From assembly GCF_002159835.1 (NCBI RefSeq), contig NZ_NFJL01000005.1, forward strand, positions 124,001 through 188,000: a stretch of DNA of 64,000 nt. The letters are read 5' to 3'. Each line of letters starts with the position of its first letter. Position 1 is the stretch's first letter. This DNA comes from Blautia sp. An249 (GTDB lineage: Bacteria; Bacillota; Clostridia; Lachnospirales; Lachnospiraceae). Positions 33,960 to 42,853 of the stretch are shown one piece after another. Made by a program: the position numbers and the translations under genes. The notes below the pieces were generated by a model that saw nothing but the letters and a program-made list of their open reading frames with translations, did no database searches and was not told the DNA's origin.

Positions 33960-34395
33960 GTATTTTCCTCCTCGTTTTCTTTTTGCATGGAAACTGCGGA
34001 AAGGGCTATTTTTTTTATTAATCTCTGAAATTCTTCCTGTTCCTCTTCATTAAAATCTCTCAGCAGCCGCTCATTTCCGTATCGGATTATTTCCCGGATT
34101 TTAGGATAAGCTTCTTTTGCCTTGTCCGTTGGGTAAAGACGACAGGTTCTCTTATCCGTTTTACTTCTCTGGCGGATTAGAAATCCTTTTTTTCCAAATG
34201 AGCAATGGCTCGTGTGACATTGCTGGGATTCTTGTAAAAAAAGCTGAAAAACTGATCCTGTGTAATACCTGGATTTTCGCATATTTTTACCACATACATA
34301 TGATGGCTGCTATTTAAATGAAATGGAGACAGTTGGTGATCCAGATACATCTTTGCATGTCTGTCTGCAACAGACAGCCACTTAATTAATTCCAT
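33941..34395 (-). pseudogene. MarR-family regulator broken by a poly-A frameshift
   Basis: The first frame (34395-34177) gives MELIKWLSVADRHAKMYLD and the wing helix YKNPSNVTRAIAHLEKK, then stops at DF. With one more A in the A7 run (T7 at 34187-34193 on the plus strand) the frame reads KKGFLIRQRSKTDKRT and on through GNERLLRDFNEEEQEEFQRLI to 33941, a complete MarR protein of about 151 aa. MarR proteins repress exporters such as the MATE gene that overlaps its end. The single-base loss in a homopolymer may be a sequencing error, a real mutation, or slippage-controlled expression. Confidence 0.82.
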
Positions 34396-34431
34396 ATTTT
34401 TCCCTCCGGCAGCTTCAATTTCACTTTTTCC

Positions 34432-34468
34432 GTATAATTATTATACTATTGTCTATTTGCGTCCGCAA
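34432..34468 (-). promoter_or_regulatory. marR-MATE promoter with palindromic operator
   Basis: Minus strand: TTGCGG (complement of 34463-34468), 17 bp, TATAAT (complement of 34440-34445). The 15-bp palindrome GTATAATTATTATAC at 34432-34446 covers the -10 box, and a second small palindrome TTGCG-GA-CGCAA covers the -35. This is a normal place for MarR autorepression. Confidence 0.7.
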
Positions 34469-34494
34469 TAATATTTTTTTCCTATTACCATAAA

Positions 34495-34524
34495 AGAGGA
34501 TACTACCTTCTGGTAATATCCTCT
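34495..34524 (-). terminator. Terminator of the transglutaminase-like gene
   Basis: Minus strand: GAGGATATTACC, short loop, GGTAGTATCCTC with one mismatch, then TTTTATGG. It ends the gene whose stop is at 34533. Confidence 0.8.
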
Positions 34525-34532
34525 CCTGCCGC

Positions 34533-35750
34533 CTATAAGTAAATATTCATCATATACAGATTCCTGAAGTCAAGTATATTCTTTTCTTCATACTCTACGG
34601 TTTCACGCACCACCCCTAATTCCTGCAGGATTGTATGAATTTCTCCATTATCAATCAGACTGGCAAATCCTGCTTCGTAATCTTCCTGGTTTGTCCAGCG
34701 CAGGGTCAGTACATTGTTTCCTTCCTGAATCTGTTTCTGGAATGCATTTTTAGCTGCTTCCGTCTGATATCCCTGTAATACATATCCATTGCGAACGTAA
34801 TAATTGCAGTCTTCCTGGAATTCTCCGGCGTCGTCTCCTTCATATCCTTCCATGTCGCTCAGACGCTCTGCTTTCTCCATATCTTCCGGCATGACTCCAA
34901 ACCAGTTATTGACGATATAATCCTTCCCCTGTGCATCTTTTTTATCCCGGTCATCCCAGGTCACATCCACATAGAAACTTTTTTTCTGACCGTTTTCTTC
35001 AATGGTCACCACATTCCAGGCGTGACTTGACATCATGGAATAGATAGAGCTGTCATTGATCTCTTTCGCCAGTTCAGAAGTATAGCCCACTATGGTGTCG
35101 CAGGGAATCTCCAGTTCATTCATGAGATATTCATAGGCCATACAGTACCCGTTGCACACACATTTTCTCAGAACCAGCGCTCCGTACAGATTTCCGTTGT
35201 CTTCTTCTTCGTTTTCTTCATAAGTAATCCAGGTAATCAGTTTGTCATGAACCCATTTCGCCTTTTCCCAGTCACTTAAGTTCGCCGGAAGGTCGGATAA
35301 AAATTCCTGTGCTGCTTTATCAATTTCTTCCTGTTTTCTCTGAACTTCACTCTCGTCCTGATAACTCAGAGAAAAAGTAATCTCATCTTTGTATTTCTCA
35401 TCCTGCTCCTCTTTAGTTCCTCCCAGAAAGTTATATCCGGTTCTGATTTCCGCCCAGAACAGCTCCGGTTCTTCCAGCACTGCATTATGTGCAATCTTGC
35501 GTACCTGATCCCACACCTGAGAATCCTGATACCATTCCTTATTGACGATCGTTACTTCTTCTTCTCTGTTTTTTACTGCCTTGTGGATTTTCTCTTCGAT
35601 ATCCTTCTGAGGCGTATAGGTGGGATCTCTTTCTTCTTTTTTCATATTAAGAACATCCTCTACCGTATACCCCGTTATAAAATGTGCTCCCAACAGCCCG
35701 ATAACCGCCGTGCCTGCTAAAAATTTCAAGAATTTTCCTGCTTTCCCCAT
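34533..35750 (-). CDS. Transglutaminase-like domain protein, membrane-anchored
   Basis: 405 aa. An N-terminal hydrophobic segment (FLAGTAVIGLLGAHFITGY, about 10-28) acts as signal or anchor, with no lipobox. The transglutaminase-core triad is visible: Cys in KCVCNGYCMAYEYL near 199, His in MSSHAWNVV near 243, Asp in FYVDVTWDD near 263. The last 100 residues hold repeats of the type seen in Lachnospiraceae transglutaminase-like proteins (YYVRNGYVLQGY). These proteins act outside the membrane as proteases or cross-linkers of uncertain substrate. A clear paralogue is at 44203-45423. Own transcription unit. Confidence 0.82.
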   Translation of the reverse strand: MGKAGKFLKFLAGTAVIGLLGAHFITGYTVEDVLNMKKEERDPTYTPQKDIEEKIHKAVKNREEEVTIVNKEWYQDSQVWDQVRKIAHNAVLEEPELFWAEIRTGYNFLGGTKEEQDEKYKDEITFSLSYQDESEVQRKQEEIDKAAQEFLSDLPANLSDWEKAKWVHDKLITWITYEENEEEDNGNLYGALVLRKCVCNGYCMAYEYLMNELEIPCDTIVGYTSELAKEINDSSIYSMMSSHAWNVVTIEENGQKKSFYVDVTWDDRDKKDAQGKDYIVNNWFGVMPEDMEKAERLSDMEGYEGDDAGEFQEDCNYYVRNGYVLQGYQTEAAKNAFQKQIQEGNNVLTLRWTNQEDYEAGFASLIDNGEIHTILQELGVVRETVEYEEKNILDFRNLYMMNIYL

Positions 35751-35841
35751 AATGTCTCTCCTTCTTTTTCATTTGTTTTTATTTCTTTTGTTCTTTTTCA
35801 TATCATAACAGACCCCGACTGTAAATTTGTTTTTCGTTTAT

Positions 35842-35884
35842 AAAAACTCCCGGGCAGTAAAGAGTTTTTTGGCTGCCCGGGAGT
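35842..35884 (-). terminator. Terminator of the PFOR gene
   Basis: ACTCCCGGGCAG at 35846-35857 pairs perfectly with CTGCCCGGGAGT at 35873-35884. On the minus strand the stem is followed by TTTTTATAAA. Confidence 0.92.
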
Positions 35885-35915
35885 CTTTTATGATTCAGAA
35901 CTTTTCGTTCTTTTT

Positions 35916-38900
35916 TTATTTCTCTTCTCCACCATACAGTGTGATGAGTTTCTTCAGGTAATCGTATCTTGCTTTTGCCTGAGCTTCGTTTACAGCAAAC
36001 AGTTTTTCTGCTTTTTCCGGATTAGAACGTTTCAGAGAGTTGTAACGTACTTCGCCGTCCAGGAATTCCTGGTATCCGGACATATCCGGTTCCTTGCTGT
36101 CCAGAGTAAAGGCAGGTTTTCCTTCTTCAGCCAGTGCCGGGTTGAAGCGGAAGTTATGCCAGTATCCGCACTTAACAGCTAATTCTTCTTCTGTCTGTGC
36201 TTTGCTCATGCCCTTCTTAATACCATGGTTGATACATGGAGCGTAAGCAATGATCAGAGACGGTCCCGGATATGCTTCTGCTTCTGCCAGAGCTTTTACT
36301 GTCTGGTTGAAGTCTGCACCCATAGCGATCTGTGCAACATATACGTAGCCATAGCTCATAGCGATGGAAGCAAGGTCTTTCTTCTTCACATCTTTACCGC
36401 CTGCTGCGAACTGAGCGATTGCTCCGGTAGGTGTAGCCTTGGAAGACTGTCCGCCTGTGTTGGAGTAAACTTCAGTATCGAATACCATAATGTTGATGTC
36501 TTTTCCGCTGGCAAGTACATGGTCAACACCACCGAATCCGATGTCGTATGCCCATCCGTCACCACCGAATACCCACTGGGATTTCTTGCTTAAGAAATCT
36601 TTCTGTTTCAGGATTTCTTTTGCTTTGTCGCATCCGCATGCTTCCAGAGCTGCAACTAATTTGTCAGTTGCTGTGCCGTTGGTTGCGCCGCATCCGTAGG
36701 AATCCAACCATTCCTGTCCTGCTGCTTTCACATCTGCGTTCTCTCCGTTTGCTACCAGATCTTCCACTTTCTCTTTCAGACCTTCACGGATTGCATTGTT
36801 TGCCAACAGCATACCATAACCGAACTCTGCGTTGTCTTCAAACAGAGAGTTGTCCCATGCAGGTCCTCTGCCTTTTGCATTTACGGTGTATGGTGTGGAT
36901 GGTGAAGAGTTACCCCAGATAGAGGAGCATCCTGTTGCGTTTGCAATGTACATTCTGTCACCGAATAACTGAGTGATCAGTTTTGCGTAAGGTGTTTCAC
37001 CACATCCTGCACAAGCGCCTGAGAACTCAAGCAGAGGCTGCTTGAACTGGCTGCCTTTTACAGTTGTTTCTTTGAATTTTGCGATAACGTCTGCTTTTTC
37101 TTCCAGTTTCGCAGCGTAATCGAAGTATTTCTGGCAGTCTGCGTTTGCTTCCATGTTCTGCATTACAAGGGCTTTTGCACCTTTCTTTCCTGGGCAGACA
37201 TTTGCACAGGAACCGCAGCCTGTACAGTCGTAAGCAGAAACTACCATAGCGAATTTATATTCTTTCATACCGGTCATCGGCAGAGTAGCCAGTCCTTCCG
37301 GAGCTGCAGCAGCTTCTTCTTCGGTTAAGGCAACCGGACGGATAACTGCGTGCGGACATACGTAAGAACAACGGTTACACTGGATACAGTTTTCTGGCTG
37401 CCATACCGGAATATCTACAGCAATACCACGTTTTTCATATGCGGAAGAACCGGATGGAGTAGTACCGTCTACATAATCTTTGAAAGCAGATACCGGAAGT
37501 GAATTACCTTCCTGAGCGCTTACTTTTGCCTGTACGTTGTTTACAAAGTCAATAACTTCCTGACGTCCTTCTTCTGCATGGGTTAATGCAAGGCCTTCGT
37601 CCTGTGCATCTTTCCAGCTTTCCGGAACCTGAATTTCCACGATCTGTTTTGCACCGGCGTCGATTGCATCGTAGTTCATCTGTACGATCTTATCGCCTTT
37701 TCTTCCGTAAGTAGCTTTGGCAGCGGCTTTCATCAGGTCGATTGCCTGCTCTTCCGGAATGATGTTTGCCAGAGTAAAGAATGCAGACTGAAGTACGGTG
37801 TTGATACGTCCGCCCAGACCGATTTCTTTACCAATCTTGATACCGTCGATTACATAGAATTTAATGTTGTGGTTAGCGATAAATGCTTTTACCTGTCCCG
37901 GAAGATGTTTTTCCAGACCTTCCATATCCCATGGGCAGTTCAGAAGGAATGTACCGCCGTCTACCAGTTCCTGTACCATGTTATATTTATTCACATAAGA
38001 AGGATTGTGGCAGGCAACAAAGTTTGCTTTATGGATCAGGTAAGTGGATTTGATCGGTTTCTTACCAAAACGCAGGTGGGACATGGTAACGCCGCCTGAT
38101 TTTTTGGAGTCATAATCAAAGTATGCCTGTGCATACATATCTGTATTATCACCGATGATCTTGATGGAGTTTTTGTTAGCGCCTACCGTACCGTCTGCGC
38201 CCAGACCCCAGAACTTACAGTTGATGGTTCCTTCCGGTGTAGTTACCAGCGGAGCGCCCAGTTCCAGTGAAAGGTTGGTAACATCATCCACAATACCGAT
38301 GGTGAATTTTTCTTTTTCTGTGTTTTCGTATACAGCAACAATCTGTGCCGGTGTTGTATCTTTGGAACCTAATCCGTAGCGTCCGGAGAATACAGGAACT
38401 GCGTCGAATTTTGTTCCTTTCAGAGCTGCTACAACATCCAGATACAGAGGCTCGCCAAGAGCGCCCGGCTCTTTGGTTCTGTCAAGAACAGAAATCTGTT
38501 TTACAGATTCCGGGATTGCGTCTACTAAAGCTTCTGCGCAGAATGGTCTGTACAGACGAACTTTTACAACGCCGACTTTTTTGCCTGCTGCCATCAGGTA
38601 ATCGATGGTTTCTTCAATCGTATCGTTTACAGAACCCATTGCTACGATTACATGTTCTGCATCTTCTGCTCCATAGTAGTTGAACAGTTTATAGTTTGTA
38701 CCGATCTTTGCGTTTACTTTGTCCATGTATTCCTGTACCACTGCCGGAAGAGCATCGTAGTATGGGTTACATGCTTCTCTTGCCTGGAAGAAAATATCCG
38801 GGTTCTGTGCGGAACCTCTCTGACATGGATGATTCGGATTTAACGCATTGTTGCGGAATTCTTCCACTGCATCCATATCTACCATTTCTTTCAGATCTTC

Positions 38901-39464
38901 GTAATCCCATGTTTCAATTTTCTGAATTTCATGAGAAGTACGGAATCCGTCGAAGAAATTGATAAACGGAACTTTTCCTTTGATTGCTGCGCAGTGTGCA
39001 ACCGGAGTTAAGTCCATAACTTCCTGAACGGAAGATTCACACAGAAGCGCGCATCCTGTCTGACGACAGGCCATAACGTCAGAATGATCACCAAAAATAG
39101 ATAATGCATGGCTTGCCAGCGCACGTGCAGAAACATTGAATACGCCCGGAAGCTGCTCGCCTGCAACTTTATACAGGTTCGGGATCATCAGAAGAAGACC
39201 CTGAGATGCTGTGTAAGTGGTGGTCAGAGCGCCTGCTGCCAGAGAGCCGTGTACAGCACCTGCTGCGCCTGCCTCAGACTGCATTTCTGTAACCTGTACT
39301 TCCCTTCCAAAGATGTTCTTTCTTCCCTGGGTTGCCCATTCGTCTGTAGCTTCTGCCATTACAGAAGAAGGGGTAATGGGGTAAATTGCAGCTACATCAG
39401 AGAATGCGTAGGAAGCATGAGCGGCTGCATGGTTACCATCCATGGTTTTCATCTTTCTTGCCAT
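35916..39464 (-). CDS. nifJ: Pyruvate:ferredoxin (flavodoxin) oxidoreductase
   Basis: 1182 aa from ATG 39464, preceded by AAGGAGG; longer readings have no ribosome site. Single-chain PFOR. The pyrimidine-binding domain starts with GNHAAAHASYAFSDVAAIYPITPSS. A gamma-type domain follows (VGVVKVRLYRPF), then two 4Fe-4S motifs (CIQCNRCSYVCPH and CTGCGSCANVCPG near 690 and 745). The third cluster and TPP region has SGACAGCGETPY near 815 and GGDGWAYDIGFGGVD near 960. It converts pyruvate and CoA to acetyl-CoA, CO2 and reduced ferredoxin in the cytoplasm, central to anaerobic fermentation. An Rrf2 regulator gene lies upstream. Confidence 0.97.
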   Translation of the reverse strand: MARKMKTMDGNHAAAHASYAFSDVAAIYPITPSSVMAEATDEWATQGRKNIFGREVQVTEMQSEAGAAGAVHGSLAAGALTTTYTASQGLLLMIPNLYKVAGEQLPGVFNVSARALASHALSIFGDHSDVMACRQTGCALLCESSVQEVMDLTPVAHCAAIKGKVPFINFFDGFRTSHEIQKIETWDYEDLKEMVDMDAVEEFRNNALNPNHPCQRGSAQNPDIFFQAREACNPYYDALPAVVQEYMDKVNAKIGTNYKLFNYYGAEDAEHVIVAMGSVNDTIEETIDYLMAAGKKVGVVKVRLYRPFCAEALVDAIPESVKQISVLDRTKEPGALGEPLYLDVVAALKGTKFDAVPVFSGRYGLGSKDTTPAQIVAVYENTEKEKFTIGIVDDVTNLSLELGAPLVTTPEGTINCKFWGLGADGTVGANKNSIKIIGDNTDMYAQAYFDYDSKKSGGVTMSHLRFGKKPIKSTYLIHKANFVACHNPSYVNKYNMVQELVDGGTFLLNCPWDMEGLEKHLPGQVKAFIANHNIKFYVIDGIKIGKEIGLGGRINTVLQSAFFTLANIIPEEQAIDLMKAAAKATYGRKGDKIVQMNYDAIDAGAKQIVEIQVPESWKDAQDEGLALTHAEEGRQEVIDFVNNVQAKVSAQEGNSLPVSAFKDYVDGTTPSGSSAYEKRGIAVDIPVWQPENCIQCNRCSYVCPHAVIRPVALTEEEAAAAPEGLATLPMTGMKEYKFAMVVSAYDCTGCGSCANVCPGKKGAKALVMQNMEANADCQKYFDYAAKLEEKADVIAKFKETTVKGSQFKQPLLEFSGACAGCGETPYAKLITQLFGDRMYIANATGCSSIWGNSSPSTPYTVNAKGRGPAWDNSLFEDNAEFGYGMLLANNAIREGLKEKVEDLVANGENADVKAAGQEWLDSYGCGATNGTATDKLVAALEACGCDKAKEILKQKDFLSKKSQWVFGGDGWAYDIGFGGVDHVLASGKDINIMVFDTEVYSNTGGQSSKATPTGAIAQFAAGGKDVKKKDLASIAMSYGYVYVAQIAMGADFNQTVKALAEAEAYPGPSLIIAYAPCINHGIKKGMSKAQTEEELAVKCGYWHNFRFNPALAEEGKPAFTLDSKEPDMSGYQEFLDGEVRYNSLKRSNPEKAEKLFAVNEAQAKARYDYLKKLITLYGGEEK

Positions 39465-39548
39465 AGTTTTTTCCTCCTTAAAGGTTTCATGAATTATAAT
39501 GAAAAATCTTATTTTTAAGGGTCTTTTTCCCCTAAAAGTCCATTGATA

Positions 39549-39578
39549 ATTATAGCATACTATCCAGTAAATGTCCAA
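39549..39578 (-). promoter_or_regulatory. PFOR promoter
   Basis: Minus strand: TTGGAC (complement of 39573-39578), 18 bp, TATAAT (complement of 39549-39554). The leader to the start codon is 84 bp. Confidence 0.7.
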
Positions 39579-39654
39579 CGGCTTTCCCGGGTTTTTTATG
39601 TATCTATTTTCGTACATTCCTGATATTGAAAAAGACGGCTTTCCCGTAAAAAAA

Positions 39655-39702
39655 GAAGATGCGCAAACTTCGTCTCTTCGGACACTTCTTTGCCTCATCT
39701 TC
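39655..39702 (-). terminator. Terminator of the Rrf2 gene
   Basis: On the minus strand GAAGATGAGGCAAA pairs with TTTGCGCATCTTC (one bulge) and is followed by seven T residues. Confidence 0.65.
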
Positions 39703-39708
39703 CTTTTC

Positions 39709-40134
39709 CTAATCTGTCTCTGTTTCCTCTTCTCCGTCGAGAATCTCTTTTAAGGATTTTTCCGACAGCAGTTTCCATAACTGTTCCTGAATTTTGTACA
39801 GTTCCTGATGTACTTTGCACAGACCTCCTTTTGCACTGTGTCTGCTGCAGGAGTATGCCGGATCCAGACATTCCACAATCAGCATATTGGGATCGATGGC
39901 CTGATAAATTCCTAAAAGGGTAATCTCTTCCAGGCTCTTATCCAGTGCATATCCCCCGTGTACACCCCGGTATCCGCATACAATTTTCGCCTTCTGCAGT
40001 TTTTTCAATATTTTATAAGCAAAAGGGGCTGTTATATCTTCTTTTTCGCATATTTCGCTCACACTCAGCCGCTCTTCTCCGGCCAGCGCCCGAATCACCC
40101 GAACTGCATAATCGCATTCCCTCGTAATAAACAT
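39709..40134 (-). CDS. Rrf2 family transcriptional regulator, putative Fe-S sensor
   Basis: 141 aa. Winged helix with YAVRVIRALAGEERLSVSEICEKEDIT and the wing GYRGVHGGYAL near 55. Three cysteines in CLDPAYSCSRHSAKGGLC (near 89, 96 and 106) are spaced like the cluster ligands of IscR/RsrR-type proteins. Such regulators sense iron-sulfur status, nitric oxide or redox state. The neighbour downstream is the Fe-S-rich PFOR, under a separate promoter; control of that gene is a reasonable guess. AAAGG lies 11 nt before the ATG. Confidence 0.85.
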   Translation of the reverse strand: MFITRECDYAVRVIRALAGEERLSVSEICEKEDITAPFAYKILKKLQKAKIVCGYRGVHGGYALDKSLEEITLLGIYQAIDPNMLIVECLDPAYSCSRHSAKGGLCKVHQELYKIQEQLWKLLSEKSLKEILDGEEETETD

Positions 40135-40168
40135 GGTATGTCTTACCTTTCTTTCTGATTACTTTAAA

Positions 40169-40197
40169 ATTATACTTGTTTCCTCAAATTTCGTCAA
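40169..40197 (-). promoter_or_regulatory. Rrf2 gene promoter
   Basis: Minus strand: TTGACG (complement of 40192-40197), 17 bp, TATAAT (complement of 40169-40174). Confidence 0.8.
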
Positions 40198-40284
40198 GTT
40201 TTCTGACTCTTAAATGATTGGCAAATTTTCCCTTTTTTGACGAATCCGGGGCTTCAGAACTTCTAACTCAGAAAGAAAGCCGGG

Positions 40285-40316
40285 CTTTTTCCGTGGTTAG
40301 CTTTTTCCGTGGTTAG
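40285..40316. repeat. 16-bp tandem duplication at the ccdA-like stop codon
   Basis: CTTTTTCCGTGGTTAG occurs twice head to tail at 40285-40300 and 40301-40316. The second copy contains the TAA stop of the CcdA-like gene; the first lies just beyond it. Looks like a recent slippage duplication. Confidence 0.9.
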
Positions 40317-41017
40317 CTTTCTCCCAGGAGCATGACCAGCCCCACTGCTAAAATAATCACACCCAGAATAATCCGCAGCCACTTGTTCACTGCTCCCAGC
40401 CGGGGATCTTTCATCATCTGTTCCACATAGCCGTATCCGGTTCCTGCAAGCAAAAGCAAAATACTGTGCCCCACTGCATAACACACCATCAGCAGGATTC
40501 CCCAGCCGATTCCTCTGGATACTTCCGCCGCCAGCGCCAGAAGGGCCACCATCACCGGCACTGCGCAGTGAGAAGCAAACAGCCCGCTTAAGGCGCCGGT
40601 TAAAAATGCACCGGTATAACCTCTGCGGCTTACTTTTTCTGTCATATGGATATGAGGGATGATATGAATCACCTCCCAGATCTGCAGAGCCATAAGAATC
40701 ATTAAAATCCCCATGACTGCTTTCCACCAGTGTCCTGCCTCGTGCATCATATGACCGATGACGGAGGCCACCGATCCGAAAACGCCGAAGGTAACTGCCA
40801 TCCCCAGAGCCATGGCCAGGGACAGACGAAAGGCCTTCTTCGGCGTGGCGGACGTTGCCCCCACATAAGCCAGAATCATTGGAATGGATGCCAGGGAACA
40901 GGGGGTGAGAGAGGAAATAATTCCCGCCGCCAGACTTAAAAGAGGAGCCACCCACAGATTCTGACGCATGATTTCTTCTAATATATGAATCCAATCACTC
41001 ACGATGTTTTTATTCAC
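40313..41017 (-). CDS. CcdA/DsbD-like thiol-disulfide membrane transporter
   Basis: 234 aa with six helices. Two helices carry single cysteines in the right context: SSLTPCSLASIP near 36-47 and FASHCAVPVMVA near 147-158. These are the redox pair that CcdA/DsbD-type proteins use to move electrons from cytoplasmic thioredoxin to the outside. Helix 3 is His-rich (GHMMHEAGHW, HIIPHIHM). The start is uncertain: GTG 41017 sits on its ribosome site; GTG 41002 or ATG 40969 are alternatives. No redox partner protein is encoded nearby. Confidence 0.8.
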   Translation of the reverse strand: MNKNIVSDWIHILEEIMRQNLWVAPLLSLAAGIISSLTPCSLASIPMILAYVGATSATPKKAFRLSLAMALGMAVTFGVFGSVASVIGHMMHEAGHWWKAVMGILMILMALQIWEVIHIIPHIHMTEKVSRRGYTGAFLTGALSGLFASHCAVPVMVALLALAAEVSRGIGWGILLMVCYAVGHSILLLLAGTGYGYVEQMMKDPRLGAVNKWLRIILGVIILAVGLVMLLGES

Positions 41018-41142
41018 CCTTTCTTTTTACCGGTTTTTCGTTTTTTACAAAAACCTTTCTGTAAATAGTATCTGTCTTGATGTTATAACATGCTTTCTTC
41101 TTCCTGTCAAAAAGATTTCTTCTTCCTCCCTGCAAAATTCCC

Positions 41143-41170
41143 TTGCAAAATCCCAGAATTCAGGTAAAAT
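41143..41170 (+). promoter_or_regulatory. Putative promoter of the ABC-F gene
   Basis: TTGCAA at 41143-41148, 16 bp, TAAAAT at 41165-41170, 46 bp before the start codon. Confidence 0.5.
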
Positions 41171-41216
41171 GGAAACGACTATAAACTTTATTATTTAGAA
41201 GAAAGGCAGTTTGTAT

Positions 41217-42848
41217 ATGATTGCAGCAAATAATGTAACCCTGCGCGTTGGAAAAAAGGCCTTGTTTGAAGATGTTAATATTAAATTCACAGAGGGCAAC
41301 TGTTACGGCCTCATCGGAGCCAACGGCGCTGGCAAATCTACTTTTTTGAAAATTTTATCCGGACAGCTTGAGCCCACCAAGGGAGACGTTACCATCACTC
41401 CCGGACAGAGACTTTCTTTCCTTCAGCAGGACCATTTCAAATATGACGACTACCTGGTTCTGGATACCGTGATTATGGGAAACGCCCGCTTATATGAAAT
41501 CATGAAGGAGAAAGAGGCCATCTATGCCAAAGAAGATTTCACTGACGAGGATGGAATTCGTGCCAGTGAACTGGAAGCTGAGTTTGCAGAGATGAACGGA
41601 TGGGAAGCCGAATCTGACGCCGCTACTTTATTAAATGGTCTTGGTGTGGAGACGGATCTTCACTATGCGCCTATGAAAGACTTAAACGGAAGTATCAAGG
41701 TAAAGGTGCTTCTTGCCCAGGCGCTTTTCGGAAATCCTGATATTCTTCTTCTGGACGAGCCTACCAACCATTTGGATCTTCCGGCGATTGAATGGCTGGA
41801 AGAGTTTTTAATTAACTTTGACAACACGGTGATTGTGGTTTCTCACGACCGTTATTTTCTAAATAAGGTATGTACCCAGACCGCCGATATTGACTACGGA
41901 AAAATCCAGTTATATGCCGGCAACTACGACTTCTGGTTTGAATCCAGCCAGCTTCTTATCAAACAGATGAAAGAGGCCAATAAGAAGAAAGAAGAAAAAA
42001 TCAAGGAACTTCAGGAATTCATCTCCCGGTTCAGCGCCAACGCGTCCAAATCCAGACAGGCCACTTCCCGTAAGCGCGCCCTGGAGAAAATCCAGTTGGA
42101 TGAAATGCGTCCTTCCAGTCGTAAATATCCTTATATCGATTTCCGTCCCAACCGGGAAATCGGAAATGAGGTATTAATGGTAGAAGGTCTTTCCAAGACC
42201 ATCGACGGAGAGAAAGTACTGGATAATATCACTTTCACTCTGGGCCATGACGATAAGGTTGCCTTTGTGGGGGCAAACGAGCTTGCCAAGACCACTTTCT
42301 TTAAGATTCTGATGGGTGAGATGGAACCGGATGAGGGGACCTATAAATGGGGCGTTACCACTTCCCAGGCTTATTTCCCCAAAGACAGCACCCAGGAATT
42401 TGATAACGATCTGACCATTGCAGACTGGCTGACCCAGTATTCTGAGATTAAGGATGCCACCTATGTAAGAGGCTTCCTGGGACGTATGCTTTTCGCCGGA
42501 GAAGACGGTGTGAAGAAGGTGCGGGTTTTATCCGGAGGAGAGAAGGTGCGCTGCCTGTTATCTAAAATGATGATCTCAGGAGCCAACTGCTTAATCCTGG
42601 ACGAACCTACTAACCATCTGGATATGGAGGCGATTACCGCCCTGAATAACGGATTAATTAAATTCCCGGGCGTCCTTTTATTCGCTTCCCATGATCATCA
42701 GTTTGTACAGACAACTGCCAACCGGATTATGGAAATCCTTCCCAACGGAACTCTGGTAGACAAGATTACCACCTACGACGAATATCTGGCCAGTGATGAA
42801 ATGGCTAAGAAACGTCATGTGTATACGATGTCTGAGGAAGATAATTAA
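41217..42848 (+). CDS. ABC-F family ATPase (YbiT-like)
   Basis: 543 aa from ATG 41217 with AGAAAGG upstream. Two ATP-binding domains and no membrane part. Domain 1 has GANGAGKSTFL near 35, the signature LNGSIKVKVLLAQALF near 160, and LLLDEPTNHLDLPAIEW. Domain 2 has the LSGGEKVRCLLSKMM signature near 445 and LILDEPTNHLDMEA, but its Walker A reads GANELAKTTFF, without the second Gly. The charged interdomain linker (KQMKEANKKKEEKIKELQ) is present. ABC-F proteins act on ribosomes, some protecting from antibiotics; this YbiT-like branch is mostly of unknown function. Confidence 0.9.
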   Translation: MIAANNVTLRVGKKALFEDVNIKFTEGNCYGLIGANGAGKSTFLKILSGQLEPTKGDVTITPGQRLSFLQQDHFKYDDYLVLDTVIMGNARLYEIMKEKEAIYAKEDFTDEDGIRASELEAEFAEMNGWEAESDAATLLNGLGVETDLHYAPMKDLNGSIKVKVLLAQALFGNPDILLLDEPTNHLDLPAIEWLEEFLINFDNTVIVVSHDRYFLNKVCTQTADIDYGKIQLYAGNYDFWFESSQLLIKQMKEANKKKEEKIKELQEFISRFSANASKSRQATSRKRALEKIQLDEMRPSSRKYPYIDFRPNREIGNEVLMVEGLSKTIDGEKVLDNITFTLGHDDKVAFVGANELAKTTFFKILMGEMEPDEGTYKWGVTTSQAYFPKDSTQEFDNDLTIADWLTQYSEIKDATYVRGFLGRMLFAGEDGVKKVRVLSGGEKVRCLLSKMMISGANCLILDEPTNHLDMEAITALNNGLIKFPGVLLFASHDHQFVQTTANRIMEILPNGTLVDKITTYDEYLASDEMAKKRHVYTMSEEDN

Positions 42849-42853
42849 GAACC

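Noticed and set aside
33941-34282. 113-aa frame beginning MRKSRYYTG
   Set aside because: Its first half is out of frame; only the part after the poly-A run belongs to the broken MarR protein.
36225-39518. Several plus-strand frames of 70-136 aa across the PFOR gene
   Set aside because: All are antisense shadows of a highly conserved 1182-aa enzyme, with low-complexity composition.
40263-40994. 243-aa minus-strand frame rich in Gly, Ser and Arg
   Set aside because: Out-of-frame reading of the CcdA-like gene; no homology and no ribosome site.
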